46,451 nucleotides of DNA, taken from positions 1-46,451 of the IMG/VR virus record IMGVR_UViG_3300017708_001883. One strand, 5' to 3'. This stretch comes from a virus. The first letter of the stretch is position 1. Each line of letters begins with the position of its first letter. The notes under the pieces are model-generated. The model did not search any database and had not been told where the DNA came from. It worked only from the letters and a program-made list of their open reading frames with translations. Position numbers and translations under genes: made by a program. Positions 1 to 9,700 of this stretch are shown here, in pieces.

Positions 1-227
1 GAAAGTGCTTGTGTGAAATTACTACTTTCTACTTCTTGAAAAATCGTGTCTTTATTGACGTATGTTCTGGGTAGATAATAGATATCTTGACCATAGAGTT
101 CGATACTCTCGATGATTAGATTTCCCATAAACATTTGTTCCTGGGAAGAACCATTTAGATTTAGTCGGCAACTACTAGTGTAGTCCGACTGAATACAATT
201 TTCTGGGGGATCGTTTCTATAAGTCAT
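1..227 (-). CDS. 14: gp14-like neck protein, partial (C-terminus beyond window)
   Basis: Only the first 75 codons are present; the gene runs off the left edge. Reading down from the ATG at 227 gives a product beginning MTYRNDPPENCIQSDYTSSC. It continues with a segment 'QEQMFMGNLIIESIELYGQD' followed by 'YYLPRTYVNKDTIFQEVESS'. That segment resembles the start of cyanophage gp14 neck proteins, where an 'LYG...VYIPRxYVNxxTVxxEV' pattern is typical. In T4, gp14 joins gp13 on the head to form the neck that accepts the tail. The start lies one base after the TGA stop of the gp13 gene, so the two are probably translationally coupled, as their shared role suggests. The first 25 or so residues, with two cysteines, precede the conserved part and may be an extension. 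The assignment rests on this short match plus position after gp13. Confidence 0.8.
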   Translation of the reverse strand, partial: MTYRNDPPENCIQSDYTSSCRLNLNGSSQEQMFMGNLIIESIELYGQDIYYLPRTYVNKDTIFQEVESSNFTQAL

Positions 228-228
228 A

Positions 229-1035
229 TCAACCGATTAAATCCATTGGTGGGAGTTCGTATGTGCTACGAATATTTTCTTCTAGGTCTTTCTTAAACTG
301 ACTACCATCTTCAAGAATCTGGCGACCATTCAGAGTCACACCACCAAGCATTTGAATGCCATCATACTTACTGAGGTTACGACCCCATTGCTGTTGGAAT
401 AATGCTTCTACATAATCCTTCAACCAGGAATCGTTATACATTGCAGTGTAAGTATCTGGGTCTTGACGCATCAATACTTCTACCACAATTTGATTGCCTG
501 CTTGTAAATTTGCCCAATCAAAATCTAGATATAGTCTTCCTTGATATTCATTAAATCTAACCCTACGATTTTTATCCGAGTTAGTCACAAAATCCAGAGT
601 CTCCAGATATTGTGAAGTCATAAAGTAATGTAGGATATGTCCATGCGTCATTGCATAGATATCATTCAAGAAAATCTGATACTTAATATTAAAAATATTA
701 CCAGGAGTTACACTAGAAGCACCAATCTGACTATAGACATGATTGACTGCCAAGACTCCAGGGGGAAGTGATACATATTCATTTCCTTCTGTCCAATCAG
801 TAGAACCTAAAGCACTACCAGTTTTAGCCGCAGTTTTAATGGCATCGGTTACTTCAATTTTGATGAATGCTTTGTAACTGCCGTTATATGCAAACTCTTG
901 AAAGTAATCAATTGCTTCTTCAATTAGGTCATCCAATTGCTCATCGCATACGTTAATATCGATGGCAGGAAAACCTAATCTACGAAGAGCATAGTTTTTT
1001 AGTTCTGTTTTAGTAGCGGGTCTAGTAGCGGACAT
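229..1035 (-). CDS. 13: gp13-like neck protein
   Basis: A 268-residue protein with the gp13 signature near its N-terminus: 'LKNYALRRLGFPAIDINVCD' then 'EQLDDLIEEAIDYFQEFAYN'. Cyanophage and T4 gp13 carry the same pattern of a short helix, an 'LRRLGxPxIxINVxDEQxDD' stretch and an acidic helix ending in 'YFQ'. T4 gp13 is about 309 residues, so the length fits. The known role is to form, with gp14, the neck that closes the filled head and allows tail joining. The gene starts eight bases after the stop of the 1717-aa fibre gene and ends one base before the gp14 start. It is therefore probably expressed from the late promoter in front of the fibre gene. A GGAG sequence lies about 11 bases before the ATG. 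Confidence 0.9.
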   Translation of the reverse strand: MSATRPATKTELKNYALRRLGFPAIDINVCDEQLDDLIEEAIDYFQEFAYNGSYKAFIKIEVTDAIKTAAKTGSALGSTDWTEGNEYVSLPPGVLAVNHVYSQIGASSVTPGNIFNIKYQIFLNDIYAMTHGHILHYFMTSQYLETLDFVTNSDKNRRVRFNEYQGRLYLDFDWANLQAGNQIVVEVLMRQDPDTYTAMYNDSWLKDYVEALFQQQWGRNLSKYDGIQMLGGVTLNGRQILEDGSQFKKDLEENIRSTYELPPMDLIG

Positions 1036-1042
1036 TTGTTAA

Positions 1043-4000
1043 TTAACTCCAGGTAGAAATTGCTGCTCTCTTCCAGGTGTCAGTAGCAACACAGATGTAG
1101 ATATAATCAGCATCGTAACGAATATCACCTGCAGTTCCAGTTGCAGTAGCACTGGCGGGTGCAGCACCCTCTAATGTAACTTCACCAGAAACATTACCAT
1201 CAACATTACCTGTGACATCACCTGTGACATTACCTGTTACATCACCTGTGACATCACCAGTAAGAGTGCCACCGTCGAGTCCAGCAGCAACAATTCTTGC
1301 ATCAGCACGAGCGTTGGTGTAGTAAAGGTTAGTAGAACCTTCACTCAATGCATCAGTGTCAGCAGCAGCAATTCTTGCATCTGCCCTAGCGTCTGTGTAA
1401 TAGAGGTTCGTTCCCTCAGAAAGATCTGTTGTAGATGCAGCAGCGATACGTGCATCAGCGCGAGCATCTGTATAGTAAAGATTGGATCCTTCAGTCAGAT
1501 CACCAGTATCATGGTTGCTGATGTCAGAAGTTTGTCCTGTAACATTACCAGTTACGTTACCAACAACGTCACCCGTTACGCCACCAACCAGATCAGCAGT
1601 GATCTCGTTTGCAGCAAAGTCACCAGATGCATCACGAAGGACAAGGTTATTGGATGCGTTGGTGCTCGTAGAAGCGACGTTAACGGTGATATCGCCAGAT
1701 ACCCCGTCTGCGTTGGTAATAGTGATACCAGAGGACGCTGTGGCGGTCACAGAGCGTTGTGCGTAGGTGTTAGCAGCAGTTCTTGCTACTAGACCAGTGC
1801 CTGCCATAGCGGCGAGTGCAGTGATGTCTGCATCATTGTAAGTAGTGCTAATAGTAACATCAGCAGATCCGTTAAAGGATACACTACCATCAACTACACC
1901 ATCAACAGTGATTGTCCTTGCAGTCCTCAGTGCATCTGCTGATGTAGCATTACCTTGAATACCAGCAGCAGCACCTACACCAGAAGCAACTGTGATGATA
2001 TTTGCAGCAAAGTCTCCACTGCCGTCACGAGCAACAACAGTAGTTGCAGTTGCCGCAGAAGCAGTTGTCATGCTGTCCAGAAGGTCAGCATTGAGGTTGT
2101 TAATCTTAGTCGTGTTAGGAATGACCAGAGCAGCACCAGAAGCAACCTGAGAGATGATTTGACCATCTACAGTCAGAGTGCCGTCAATGTTAGCGTTAGC
2201 ATCAACATCGAGTGCAGTGCCAGCACCAGTAATATTCAAACTACCAGCACGGAGAGCACCATCAGTGCCTGAAAGGACTTCTGATGAGTTAGTTGCGTCT
2301 ACTACGAATGCGAATTGGTTGGCGGATCTATCGTATCCGAAGAAGCCAACTTTCGCAGAGCTGTCGTAATAACGGAACTCAACACCACGATCCTTACCAT
2401 CGTTAGACGCTGGTGCTGTGTCACCACCCACAGTAATAATAGGGTCATCGAGAGTTGTGACCGTAGAATTGACAGTAGTTGTTGTTCCATTAACAGTAAG
2501 ATTTCCAGTAACAGTAAGGTTAGACTCGGCAGTTACGTCACCGCCAACATCCAGGGTGCCACGAATATCAGTATTACCATTGTCGGTATCAACCGTCAAC
2601 TTGTTAGCAGCAGATGCATTTTGAATTGCAAATGTCTTATTGTCTGCAGTAATCGTAACATCGTCATGTGTTACTAGAGCACCAGAGATGTCTGCACTAT
2701 TGTTAAGATCAAGAGTGCCAGTCAATTCAGTGTTACCGTAAACTCTTGCGGCACCGCCAACAGCAAGATTTCTAGCAATACCAGCACCACCAGACAATCG
2801 GAATGCACCGTCTGCACCGTAAGTGCCAGTCAGAGTTTGCTCGGTATTTCTAGTAAAGGTTACAACATCAGATACACCCAAGGTGTCATTAACCTGAGTT
2901 GCATCACCAACAGTCAGTGTACCAATGATGTTTGTGTTGCCATTGTCTGCATCAACACCAAACTTCTCAACAGCAGATCCGTTTCTGACAGAGAAGACTT
3001 CATTAGCAGCATCAACAATCAGTGAATCATTGATAGTTGTTTGACCTTGGACAACCAGTGTGCCGTCAGTTGCAATGTTACCTGAAGAAGAGGCAACGGT
3101 CATCTTATCTGTGCTACCACTTCTAACAGCGAAGTTAGCATCAACATCAACAGTATTATTAAACTCGGTTGTGCCAGTAACTGTTAGTTGAGCACCAAGT
3201 GTGACATTGTTATCAACATTGAGAGTTGAGTTTAACTCAGTATGACCATCAACAGTCAGTGTGCCTTCAATATTTGTATCGCCTGAGGTAGCAGCAACAA
3301 AGAATTTATCAGTGGTGCCCGATCTAACAGCAAAGTCACCGTCTTGATCAAGAGTGCCATTGAAGTTTACATTATCATTAACAGTTAGTGTGCCTTCGAT
3401 TGTTGTATTACCAGATGCACCAAGAACAGAGAACTTCTCAGTATCTCCAGAGTATCTCTTACCAACAAACAGACCTTCACCAGATCCTGTGCCACCAACG
3501 TGCAGAGTTCTTTCAATACCAGCACCACCATGTGCTCTGATGGTTGTAGTATTGTGAGATGCATAGGAAGGAGTTGCCTGATAGGAGTCACCGAAACGAC
3601 CTCTATATCTGACACGCAACCAGTTCAGTCTCGATTCTGCCTCTGTCGCACTATCTTTAACTTCAATAGCACCGTTAACGTGTAGGGTGCCATCAATCAG
3701 TGCATCACCAGCAGCATACACACCACCGTCAACACGAAGAGCACCATAGTCATTATTTTGAATCTCCCATACACCAGTTGTACCATTCTTAGCAATATCA
3801 ATATCGTTGGTGCTCTCCATGTGGAAGTCACCAGCCAACGTCATGTTGGCGTTAGCATCAATATCGTTAGAGAATGTTGCAACATCTGTGACACCTAATG
3901 TGCCAGCAATAGTTGTGTTGCCTGAGGCAGCAACAACATTAAACTTATCGGTATTGACATTGAAGTTTCCAGTTACATCCAGAATACCAGCAAGAGATCC

Positions 4001-6196
4001 GTTACCAGTTGTAGATTGGAATTCAATCTTGGTTGTGCCACTACCATTATTCAGTTGTAAAGTCTTAGAAGCACCTTGTAGAACGATATTATCGTCAAAG
4101 CGAGAAGTACTATTAGCACGGAAAGTACCATCAACATCTAGCAATCCACCGATATTTACATCTTGTGTGATACCAGCACCACCAGCAACTACCAAGTCGC
4201 CAGTTGTATTAGTAGTTGAGTTAGTGCCTGTTGTAAGTTTTACGTTACCTGCAATGATACCAGAATCTGTGCCACTAAAGACTTCAGTAGTATTTGTAGC
4301 AGCATGAAGGAAACGATATCCACCACTATGACCACCCAAATCGGTGTAGTTAGTATCCCAACCATAGAAACCTAAACGTGCTTCGGTATCATAATATCTA
4401 AACTCAATACCACGATCTAAATTGTCATCGGTTGCAGGTGCAGTATCACCACCAAGAGTGATAATAGGATCATCAACTGTAACAGTTGTTGAGTTTACAG
4501 TGGTGGTAGTGCCATCAATCTGAAGGTTACCCCAGACTCTAACTGTTCCTGTAGCAGCACGATCATCACCAGGATCGAGGTTTAATGTCGCGTTTGCTGT
4601 AGCAATATAGTTATCTTGAAATCTTGCATCTTCTACATGGACTTTACCAGTTGCTTCTGATGCATTAATCTGTACAGTATCTTCAGCAGTAATAATAATG
4701 TTGCTGGTTCCAGCTCCAGCATTAGTTGTGAGAATATTAAAGTTTCTATTTGTAGCAGTATTCTGTGTTAACTGGAAAGTAAGGTTACCATCCCCAGTCT
4801 TGTCCAGTGTCTGATTAAGAGCACCGTCAAGAGTAATATCAGCGTCAGAGAAGTACGACCGTACATTAACATCAAGTTCGCCAGCTCCGCTGTCCCCCGT
4901 ATTATTAGCGCCAAACAGAAGATTGCCGCTCGTATCATTAACTTTGAGATAGTTAAGATAATTGAATCCTCTGTATCCAGTGGTTGCAGTAAGTTCCTGA
5001 TCAAGTTCAAAATCTTCTTTTGTATTTCCATCAGCAAAAGAAACTCTATTATTCTGTAGTTGTGTATTATCAACACCAACAGCAGCAATAGTTACATGTC
5101 CGTTGCTGTCAACATCAAAATCTTCTTGTGCAAAAGAAGCAAGTCCTTTCTGTTCTACTGCTGCTGCACCGAGATATCTCCATCCGCCAGTATCAGAAGT
5201 ATCAGTATGAGTTGGAGCACCACCACCTGCAGCAATACCAGTGATTGCTTGATATACTCTATTACTATCTTCAATAATATTATATCTGACATACGTTGTA
5301 CCTGCTGCATATGCCGCATACTTACTACCCTCGGTAGCAGTAGCAATAGGTACATTTGTAGCACTTTGTAAACGACCTCTATCGTCAACTGTAAATTTTG
5401 CAGCGTTTACAGTTTCTGTACCGAATGGTTCGTTGCTAGATCCAAGAGCATCAACTGATGTTAATGATTCAGTGTTATAGTCACCTGCAACTACAGTTGT
5501 AACTGCCAAGTCAACAACTGGATTACCAGTAAGACCGCCACCATTGTTAACAACAATTTGAGATGCTGTACCATTGATTGTTCTGGCAGTGGCATTACCA
5601 GGAGAAGTTCTGGCAACAAGACCAGTGGTATTTAATTGAGCAATCGCCTGAAGATCAGTATCATAAGGTTGTGCGGAAGATCCTTCGACGCTACCATCAA
5701 GACCATAATCAGCAATTGATGTTGGATTAAAACCTCTCTTAATTCTACCTTTTGCGTCTACCTCAACTTGAGTGTATGTTCCTAGAGACGTATTTGTACC
5801 ATCATAATGAGCAAGAGTATCAACAATCGAGAGTTGAGATTGCAGATTGATGTTATCCGAACCGTCAAAGTTATCTGTACCAGTTACATCACCAGTTATC
5901 TGAACCTGTCTTGTAGAAGCAAGGCGACTAGCAGTAGAAGATTGTCCAATCAACGTTGCTGTGATTGTACCTGCAGAAAAATTACCATCAACATCTCTTT
6001 GTACAAGAGTGTTTGAAGTATTTGTCGTAGATTCAAGAGGACGCTCATACCTCAGAGTGTTCCATGCAGTAACACCATCACCAATCTTGAGGCGAGTTGT
6101 ATCGAGTTCGATGCCGATCTCACCTTGTGCAAGAGTTGGATTCGCGTTTGCCCACTCCTGAGCACCACCACGTCTTAATTGAATTCTATTTGCCAT
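1043..6196 (-). CDS. Long tail-fibre-like protein with Mtd-type N-terminal domain
   Basis: A 1717-residue fibrous protein. Residues 1-50 ('MANRIQLRRGGAQEWANANP', then 'LAQGEIGIE...RLKIGDGVTAWN') match the Mtd_N type domain that opens many phage fibres. The rest is low in charged and aromatic residues. It is built from repeating 'GTLxVxxxxxFNxTLxV' and 'KFxVxxxSGNTxIxG' units, as expected for a trimeric beta-helical shaft. A module around 'TTTVNST..DDPIIT.GGDTAP' occurs twice, near residues 555-650 and 1230-1305. Near the C-terminus there are three 'LYYTDARADARI' repeats, then 'GDVTGNV' tetrapeptide repeats, then a tip ending 'DTWKRAAISTWS'. By position it replaces T4 gp12/wac just before gp13. 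It probably acts in adsorption or as a neck whisker, but its exact place in the particle is an inference. It has its own late promoter. Confidence 0.8.
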   Translation of the reverse strand: MANRIQLRRGGAQEWANANPTLAQGEIGIELDTTRLKIGDGVTAWNTLRYERPLESTTNTSNTLVQRDVDGNFSAGTITATLIGQSSTASRLASTRQVQITGDVTGTDNFDGSDNINLQSQLSIVDTLAHYDGTNTSLGTYTQVEVDAKGRIKRGFNPTSIADYGLDGSVEGSSAQPYDTDLQAIAQLNTTGLVARTSPGNATARTINGTASQIVVNNGGGLTGNPVVDLAVTTVVAGDYNTESLTSVDALGSSNEPFGTETVNAAKFTVDDRGRLQSATNVPIATATEGSKYAAYAAGTTYVRYNIIEDSNRVYQAITGIAAGGGAPTHTDTSDTGGWRYLGAAAVEQKGLASFAQEDFDVDSNGHVTIAAVGVDNTQLQNNRVSFADGNTKEDFELDQELTATTGYRGFNYLNYLKVNDTSGNLLFGANNTGDSGAGELDVNVRSYFSDADITLDGALNQTLDKTGDGNLTFQLTQNTATNRNFNILTTNAGAGTSNIIITAEDTVQINASEATGKVHVEDARFQDNYIATANATLNLDPGDDRAATGTVRVWGNLQIDGTTTTVNSTTVTVDDPIITLGGDTAPATDDNLDRGIEFRYYDTEARLGFYGWDTNYTDLGGHSGGYRFLHAATNTTEVFSGTDSGIIAGNVKLTTGTNSTTNTTGDLVVAGGAGITQDVNIGGLLDVDGTFRANSTSRFDDNIVLQGASKTLQLNNGSGTTKIEFQSTTGNGSLAGILDVTGNFNVNTDKFNVVAASGNTTIAGTLGVTDVATFSNDIDANANMTLAGDFHMESTNDIDIAKNGTTGVWEIQNNDYGALRVDGGVYAAGDALIDGTLHVNGAIEVKDSATEAESRLNWLRVRYRGRFGDSYQATPSYASHNTTTIRAHGGAGIERTLHVGGTGSGEGLFVGKRYSGDTEKFSVLGASGNTTIEGTLTVNDNVNFNGTLDQDGDFAVRSGTTDKFFVAATSGDTNIEGTLTVDGHTELNSTLNVDNNVTLGAQLTVTGTTEFNNTVDVDANFAVRSGSTDKMTVASSSGNIATDGTLVVQGQTTINDSLIVDAANEVFSVRNGSAVEKFGVDADNGNTNIIGTLTVGDATQVNDTLGVSDVVTFTRNTEQTLTGTYGADGAFRLSGGAGIARNLAVGGAARVYGNTELTGTLDLNNSADISGALVTHDDVTITADNKTFAIQNASAANKLTVDTDNGNTDIRGTLDVGGDVTAESNLTVTGNLTVNGTTTTVNSTVTTLDDPIITVGGDTAPASNDGKDRGVEFRYYDSSAKVGFFGYDRSANQFAFVVDATNSSEVLSGTDGALRAGSLNITGAGTALDVDANANIDGTLTVDGQIISQVASGAALVIPNTTKINNLNADLLDSMTTASAATATTVVARDGSGDFAANIITVASGVGAAAGIQGNATSADALRTARTITVDGVVDGSVSFNGSADVTISTTYNDADITALAAMAGTGLVARTAANTYAQRSVTATASSGITITNADGVSGDITVNVASTSTNASNNLVLRDASGDFAANEITADLVGGVTGDVVGNVTGNVTGQTSDISNHDTGDLTEGSNLYYTDARADARIAAASTTDLSEGTNLYYTDARADARIAAADTDALSEGSTNLYYTNARADARIVAAGLDGGTLTGDVTGDVTGNVTGDVTGNVDGNVSGEVTLEGAAPASATATGTAGDIRYDADYIYICVATDTWKRAAISTWS
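1178..1272. repeat. Short tandem repeat tract encoding a [x-V-x-G] tetrapeptide run
   Basis: On the plus strand, near-identical 12-base units of the type 'acattacctgtg' / 'acatcacctgtg' follow one another. They encode the 'GDVTGDVTGNVTGDVTGNV' stretch near the C-terminus of the fibre protein. A second, shorter tract of the same type lies near 1525-1590. This is coding repetition and not a separate element. Confidence 0.75.
1286..1506. repeat. Three direct repeats encoding 'LYYTDARADARI' units
   Basis: Three consecutive units of about 75 bases lie in the fibre gene. Each encodes 'LSEG-NLYYTDARADARIAAA' or a close variant. They are diverged at the DNA level but nearly identical in protein, so selection on the protein sequence is likely. 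Confidence 0.8.
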
Positions 6197-6235
6197 TTTT
6201 TTATAGACAACTCGATAGAGATTATGCTTCCAAGT

Positions 6236-6243
6236 TATTTATG
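6236..6243 (-). promoter_or_regulatory. T4-type late promoter box before the fibre gene
   Basis: The minus strand reads CATAAATA, seven of eight matches to the T4 late consensus TATAAATA. It lies 40 bases before the fibre ATG at 6196 and just after the terminator at 6250-6273, so it can restart transcription for fibre-gp13-gp14. The same box sits before three other genes in the window. Confidence 0.7.
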
Positions 6244-6249
6244 CGTAAT

Positions 6250-6273
6250 AAAAAAGGGGCAGTAATGCCCCCT
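6250..6273 (-). terminator. Intrinsic (rho-independent) terminator
   Basis: On the minus strand a perfect 6-bp stem GGGGCA/TGCCCC with loop TTAC is followed directly by a run of six T. It begins a few bases after the stop of the 71-aa gene and precedes the late promoter of the fibre gene. It would end the gp8-DUF4815-small gene transcript. Confidence 0.9.
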
Positions 6274-6276
6274 ACA

Positions 6277-6492
6277 TTATTCTTCAGTTTCGTCAGGAGG
6301 ATGGGAAGCAGTTTCTTCAACTTCCTCTTCACTATAATATTCAAGAGTTTCAATTGCACCCTGAAGTTTCAACGCAGTTGCTTCATTTTCTTTAATCTTT
6401 GCAGCAAATTGTTGATTTTCTGCAATCAATTTTTGAAGACGCTCACGAAATTCTGTGAGCATTTGAGGTTTGGATACCTTATCAATTGTCAT
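6277..6492 (-). CDS. Small acidic coiled-coil protein
   Basis: A 71-residue protein, unknown by name but of a type seen in cyanophages beside tail genes. Residues 5-52 ('VSKPQMLTEFRERLQKLIAE' then 'NQQFAAKIKENEATALKLQG') show a heptad-like pattern that predicts one long amphipathic helix. The last 20 residues are very acidic (EYYSEEEVEE..., DETEE). Its start overlaps the end of the 80-aa gene by 11 bases, and the terminator follows three bases after its stop. It is thus the last gene of the gp8 unit. A role as an assembly chaperone for the adjacent fibre proteins is possible, but nothing in the sequence proves it. Confidence 0.8.
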   Translation of the reverse strand: MTIDKVSKPQMLTEFRERLQKLIAENQQFAAKIKENEATALKLQGAIETLEYYSEEEVEETASHPPDETEE

Positions 6493-6724
6493 GATCTTTT
6501 TCTTGATTTTGGACTAACGTTAGTAAGAGTGATTTGATGTCACTCATATCAGATTTTAACTCAGAAACTTCATTTTGTAAAGTATCTAAGTCCTGTTTTT
6601 TCTTTTGTTCTGCCTTATATGCAGACATGTATTTTTCATATTCATTTCTATCAGAGCACTGGATAGATTTGGTATCTCCATTTCTAAACCAGTTCTCTTT
6701 TCCTTTTACAGGTATACTTTTCAT
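6482..6724 (-). CDS. Small coiled-coil protein of unknown function
   Basis: An 80-residue protein. The N-terminal 30 residues include 'GKENWFRNGDTKSIQCSDRN'. From about residue 36 it becomes a highly charged helix: 'YKAEQKKKQDLDTLQNEVSE' followed by 'LKSDMSDIKSLLLTLVQNQE', with regular leucine spacing typical of a coiled coil. The start codon overlaps the stop of the 2490-aa gene as TAATG, so the two are probably coupled, and its own end overlaps the 71-aa gene. I do not recognise a named family. Position between two very large structural genes suggests a minor virion or assembly factor. Confidence 0.8.
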   Translation of the reverse strand: MKSIPVKGKENWFRNGDTKSIQCSDRNEYEKYMSAYKAEQKKKQDLDTLQNEVSELKSDMSDIKSLLLTLVQNQEKDHDN

Positions 6725-9700
6725 TATACAGCTAAAGCAATTGCACGAATGTCCCTAATAATCGGAGTTAGTGATTGATTAGGCGATACAAATACAACTT
6801 TAATTTGATATTGATCAAAGTTCAATCCAGAAACTTCATACGAATATTCTCTATATACTCGTCTTTCCGTTGTCAGAGGAATATTTGCATCTTCTGTTGG
6901 GAAGAATTCAAAACCATATTGACTAATTGGAGTTGTAGAACCAACAGGTCTTGTTCTATATAGAACTTTAATTTCGGTGTTGGATGGACGGTATCCTGTA
7001 AAGTACAATTTAATTGCACCCGATGGATTTGTCAGTGAAGCAACTCTAGTAATATAGACTGCTTCATGTTCATCACCAACAGAAAGTTTTGCACTATTAG
7101 GATCAGATGGAGTATTGATCCTATTTGAAACTAAAGTGATAGACATTCTATCAGTATCGATAATAGGAGAAACATTAGTTGTCTCACTACCCAATGTTAA
7201 ATCCATACGGAATGATTTAGCACCAGACAATTCAGATGATTCGTTAATAGCAGAGCAAATTAGTGCAGGTTGATACAGGTAGTTATCTTTACTCAAGATA
7301 ATGTCTGAGAACACTCCATCATTAGAGAATGATGCTTGTGAGAGTGTAGATCCATCATTGATAGATGTACCACTAATCGTATTAATTCTAGCAGAAAGCG
7401 TTGTCTTAGAAAGAAGCATTCTTTCAACTTGAGGAACTAAAATATCATATTGAATATTTTGAGTTGCAACAATAGCATTTCCACCAGACCTAATTCCAAG
7501 TCTTGCAATAGAACTTGTGCTCAATTCATAACTATCGAGAGTTGGATTAAGAATTCCTTCATGAGTTTTGTTAATCTCAATCAAAGGAATACCATCAAAA
7601 TTGTAACACTTAACGGCAGATTCATCTATATGAGAAACAGCAGTTGTTCCATCAAGTCCTCTCTCATTAACAGTGATCGTCTTATTATCACTACTAATAG
7701 CAGAGTAAGACATAATTTCACTATTAATCATAATATATCCAACATTACTTGACGAAATTGCAACGCCGTTAATAATCTTATGGAAAGCAGATGCATCATT
7801 AACAGTCACAGTTGTATCTGATGCCGAGATTGCTGCGGTCAAGAAAGTATCAGTAACTTCCGATTTAATCCCTTCAATAACAACATTGTTTGAAAGGTCA
7901 TGCATATTGTGATTGCTATGATTGACCCGAACCTTTCTTTGTGCTGAACTGTATGTGGGAGTGCTAACAGGGAAAGCATTAGCAATCACAGAACTTAGTA
8001 CTGCATCTCCAGAATATGTTGGAGGTGTAACTGTACTGAGATTGGCAGTTACATTGCTAGTTCCACCAGTGATTTGCTCTCCAGAACTGAAAGTTTTTGA
8101 AACATAGCGGAGGGTCAAAGTTTCAGTTCCAGCATCAAAAGTAACAATTTCTGCTGTAGAACCAGAAGTGCCACCTGTGATAGTCTCTCCAACTTCAAAA
8201 AGACCACTTCTTCCTGTAACAACAATTGTAGATAGTGTTTTGGAAGAAACGATACCATTTGAAACAATACCACCAGATTCAGAACCCGATGCCCAAGTTC
8301 CATTAATATCATTAATAGTTAACAGAACACCTGCTGTTGTAGTTTGTACAGTTTTAATTGTCGCTTCTGCCAAAGTAGTCTTTTGATAGACACGAGAACC
8401 TGCAGTGTATGGTAGGATCGTGTTATTCATAGTAAGAATTAACTCTGGTAAGAAAGACTCAATAGCATCATTCCTCAACCTCAACTTGCCTCTGTTACCG
8501 AGACCAAGTGCAGCATTATTAAGAACAAGAGTTGAATTTACCTGATTGTTAAATTCTGCTCTATTGATAATGAACTTAATATCTTCGTACTGGTCAGCAG
8601 TCCAGGTAGATGCGTTCTGTGATTTGAATAGAACACCCGCATAAGGTTGTTCTGAAATTGTTCTATCTCCAGTAATATCAATGTCACCCATTCTAGAGAT
8701 CCAAATTTGGTATTCATTGGAATCTGAAAGGAGAACAAAGCAATGTTCTTGAGACTGTGGAATATAAACAGGTGCTCTAAATGTAAATTTAGTTGCAACT
8801 GCTGCAGTCTCTGATAGTTGAACTTCAGAGGGTTCTAAAGTAATATCCGAGAAAGGAAGAATAGTGGTCGTAGGATAACCATTCTCCATGGTTCTAATCT
8901 GCATTGAGATAGGAATAGCAGAATCCTTGGTAAAGAAGTAAACATCAACCGAAGTTAAGAATACACCACCATCTTGATCGACGATAAATGATTGTGCAAG
9001 AGGGTCATACCAACCAACCTGACGAACTTCAGTTCTTGTAGATTGAATTGTTTGTTCTTGATTTACTGTATCTTGAACAATCTCAGCATTTCTAACTGCA
9101 AGAATATTTTCTTGAACGACATTCAACGTACCTCTTGCTTCATATTCTACCTGAGCAGAAGATGCAACAGCACCTGCAATACGAGAATCACTATCTGATG
9201 TAGTCAATCTAAGTGTTCTAGTACCCGTTGACCAACGAGGATTTGTATCGATTTTAGGTGTTGGAATGAAGAAAGATGTCTTCATCTTACCAAATCTGTC
9301 TGTGATCATTCTGCGGTCTTTGACTACCGCTGTAGCACCAGAAGTTCCGATAAGAACTTCTCCAACTTGCATATTTCCATAGAAATCACCAACTGCTTGC
9401 TTTGCAAGTGCTTCAGTATCAATACTCAAATATGCAGTTGTTGAAGCATATGAAGAAGGTAGTTCCTCATCAGTATATGGATTGAATTCAAATAAATCAT
9501 TAGGTGCTGCAACCTTGAATACACAACCACTTGTTTGACCAGTTACAGTCTCACCAATTACAAAAGGAGTAGAATTTGTTCTGGTATCAACAGCAGGATC
9601 TTTAATGATCTCAATCAATTTTGGAGTCATGTATGCACTGACATTCTGACCATCAAAGAATGAGTAGACTTGTGTTCTTGGCTTCAGACGAGCAACATCA

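Noticed and set aside
1178-1590. Regular short repeats that at first look like a CRISPR or VNTR array
   Set aside because: The repeats stay in frame with the fibre protein and encode 'GDVTGNV' and 'LYYTDARADARI' units. There are no unique spacers of constant size.
3807-4307. 166-codon open frame on the plus strand inside the fibre gene
   Set aside because: It is antisense to repetitive fibre sequence. Its composition (Val/Leu/Pro/Ser-rich) is what the complement of Thr/Asn/Gly-rich repeats gives, and it has no recognisable domain. It is a shadow frame.
6097-6537. 146-codon plus-strand frame across the 71-aa gene and the terminator
   Set aside because: Its Phe-rich sequence is the complement of the Glu/Lys-rich coiled-coil gene, and it would read through the intrinsic terminator and late promoter. 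The minus-strand genes explain the region better.
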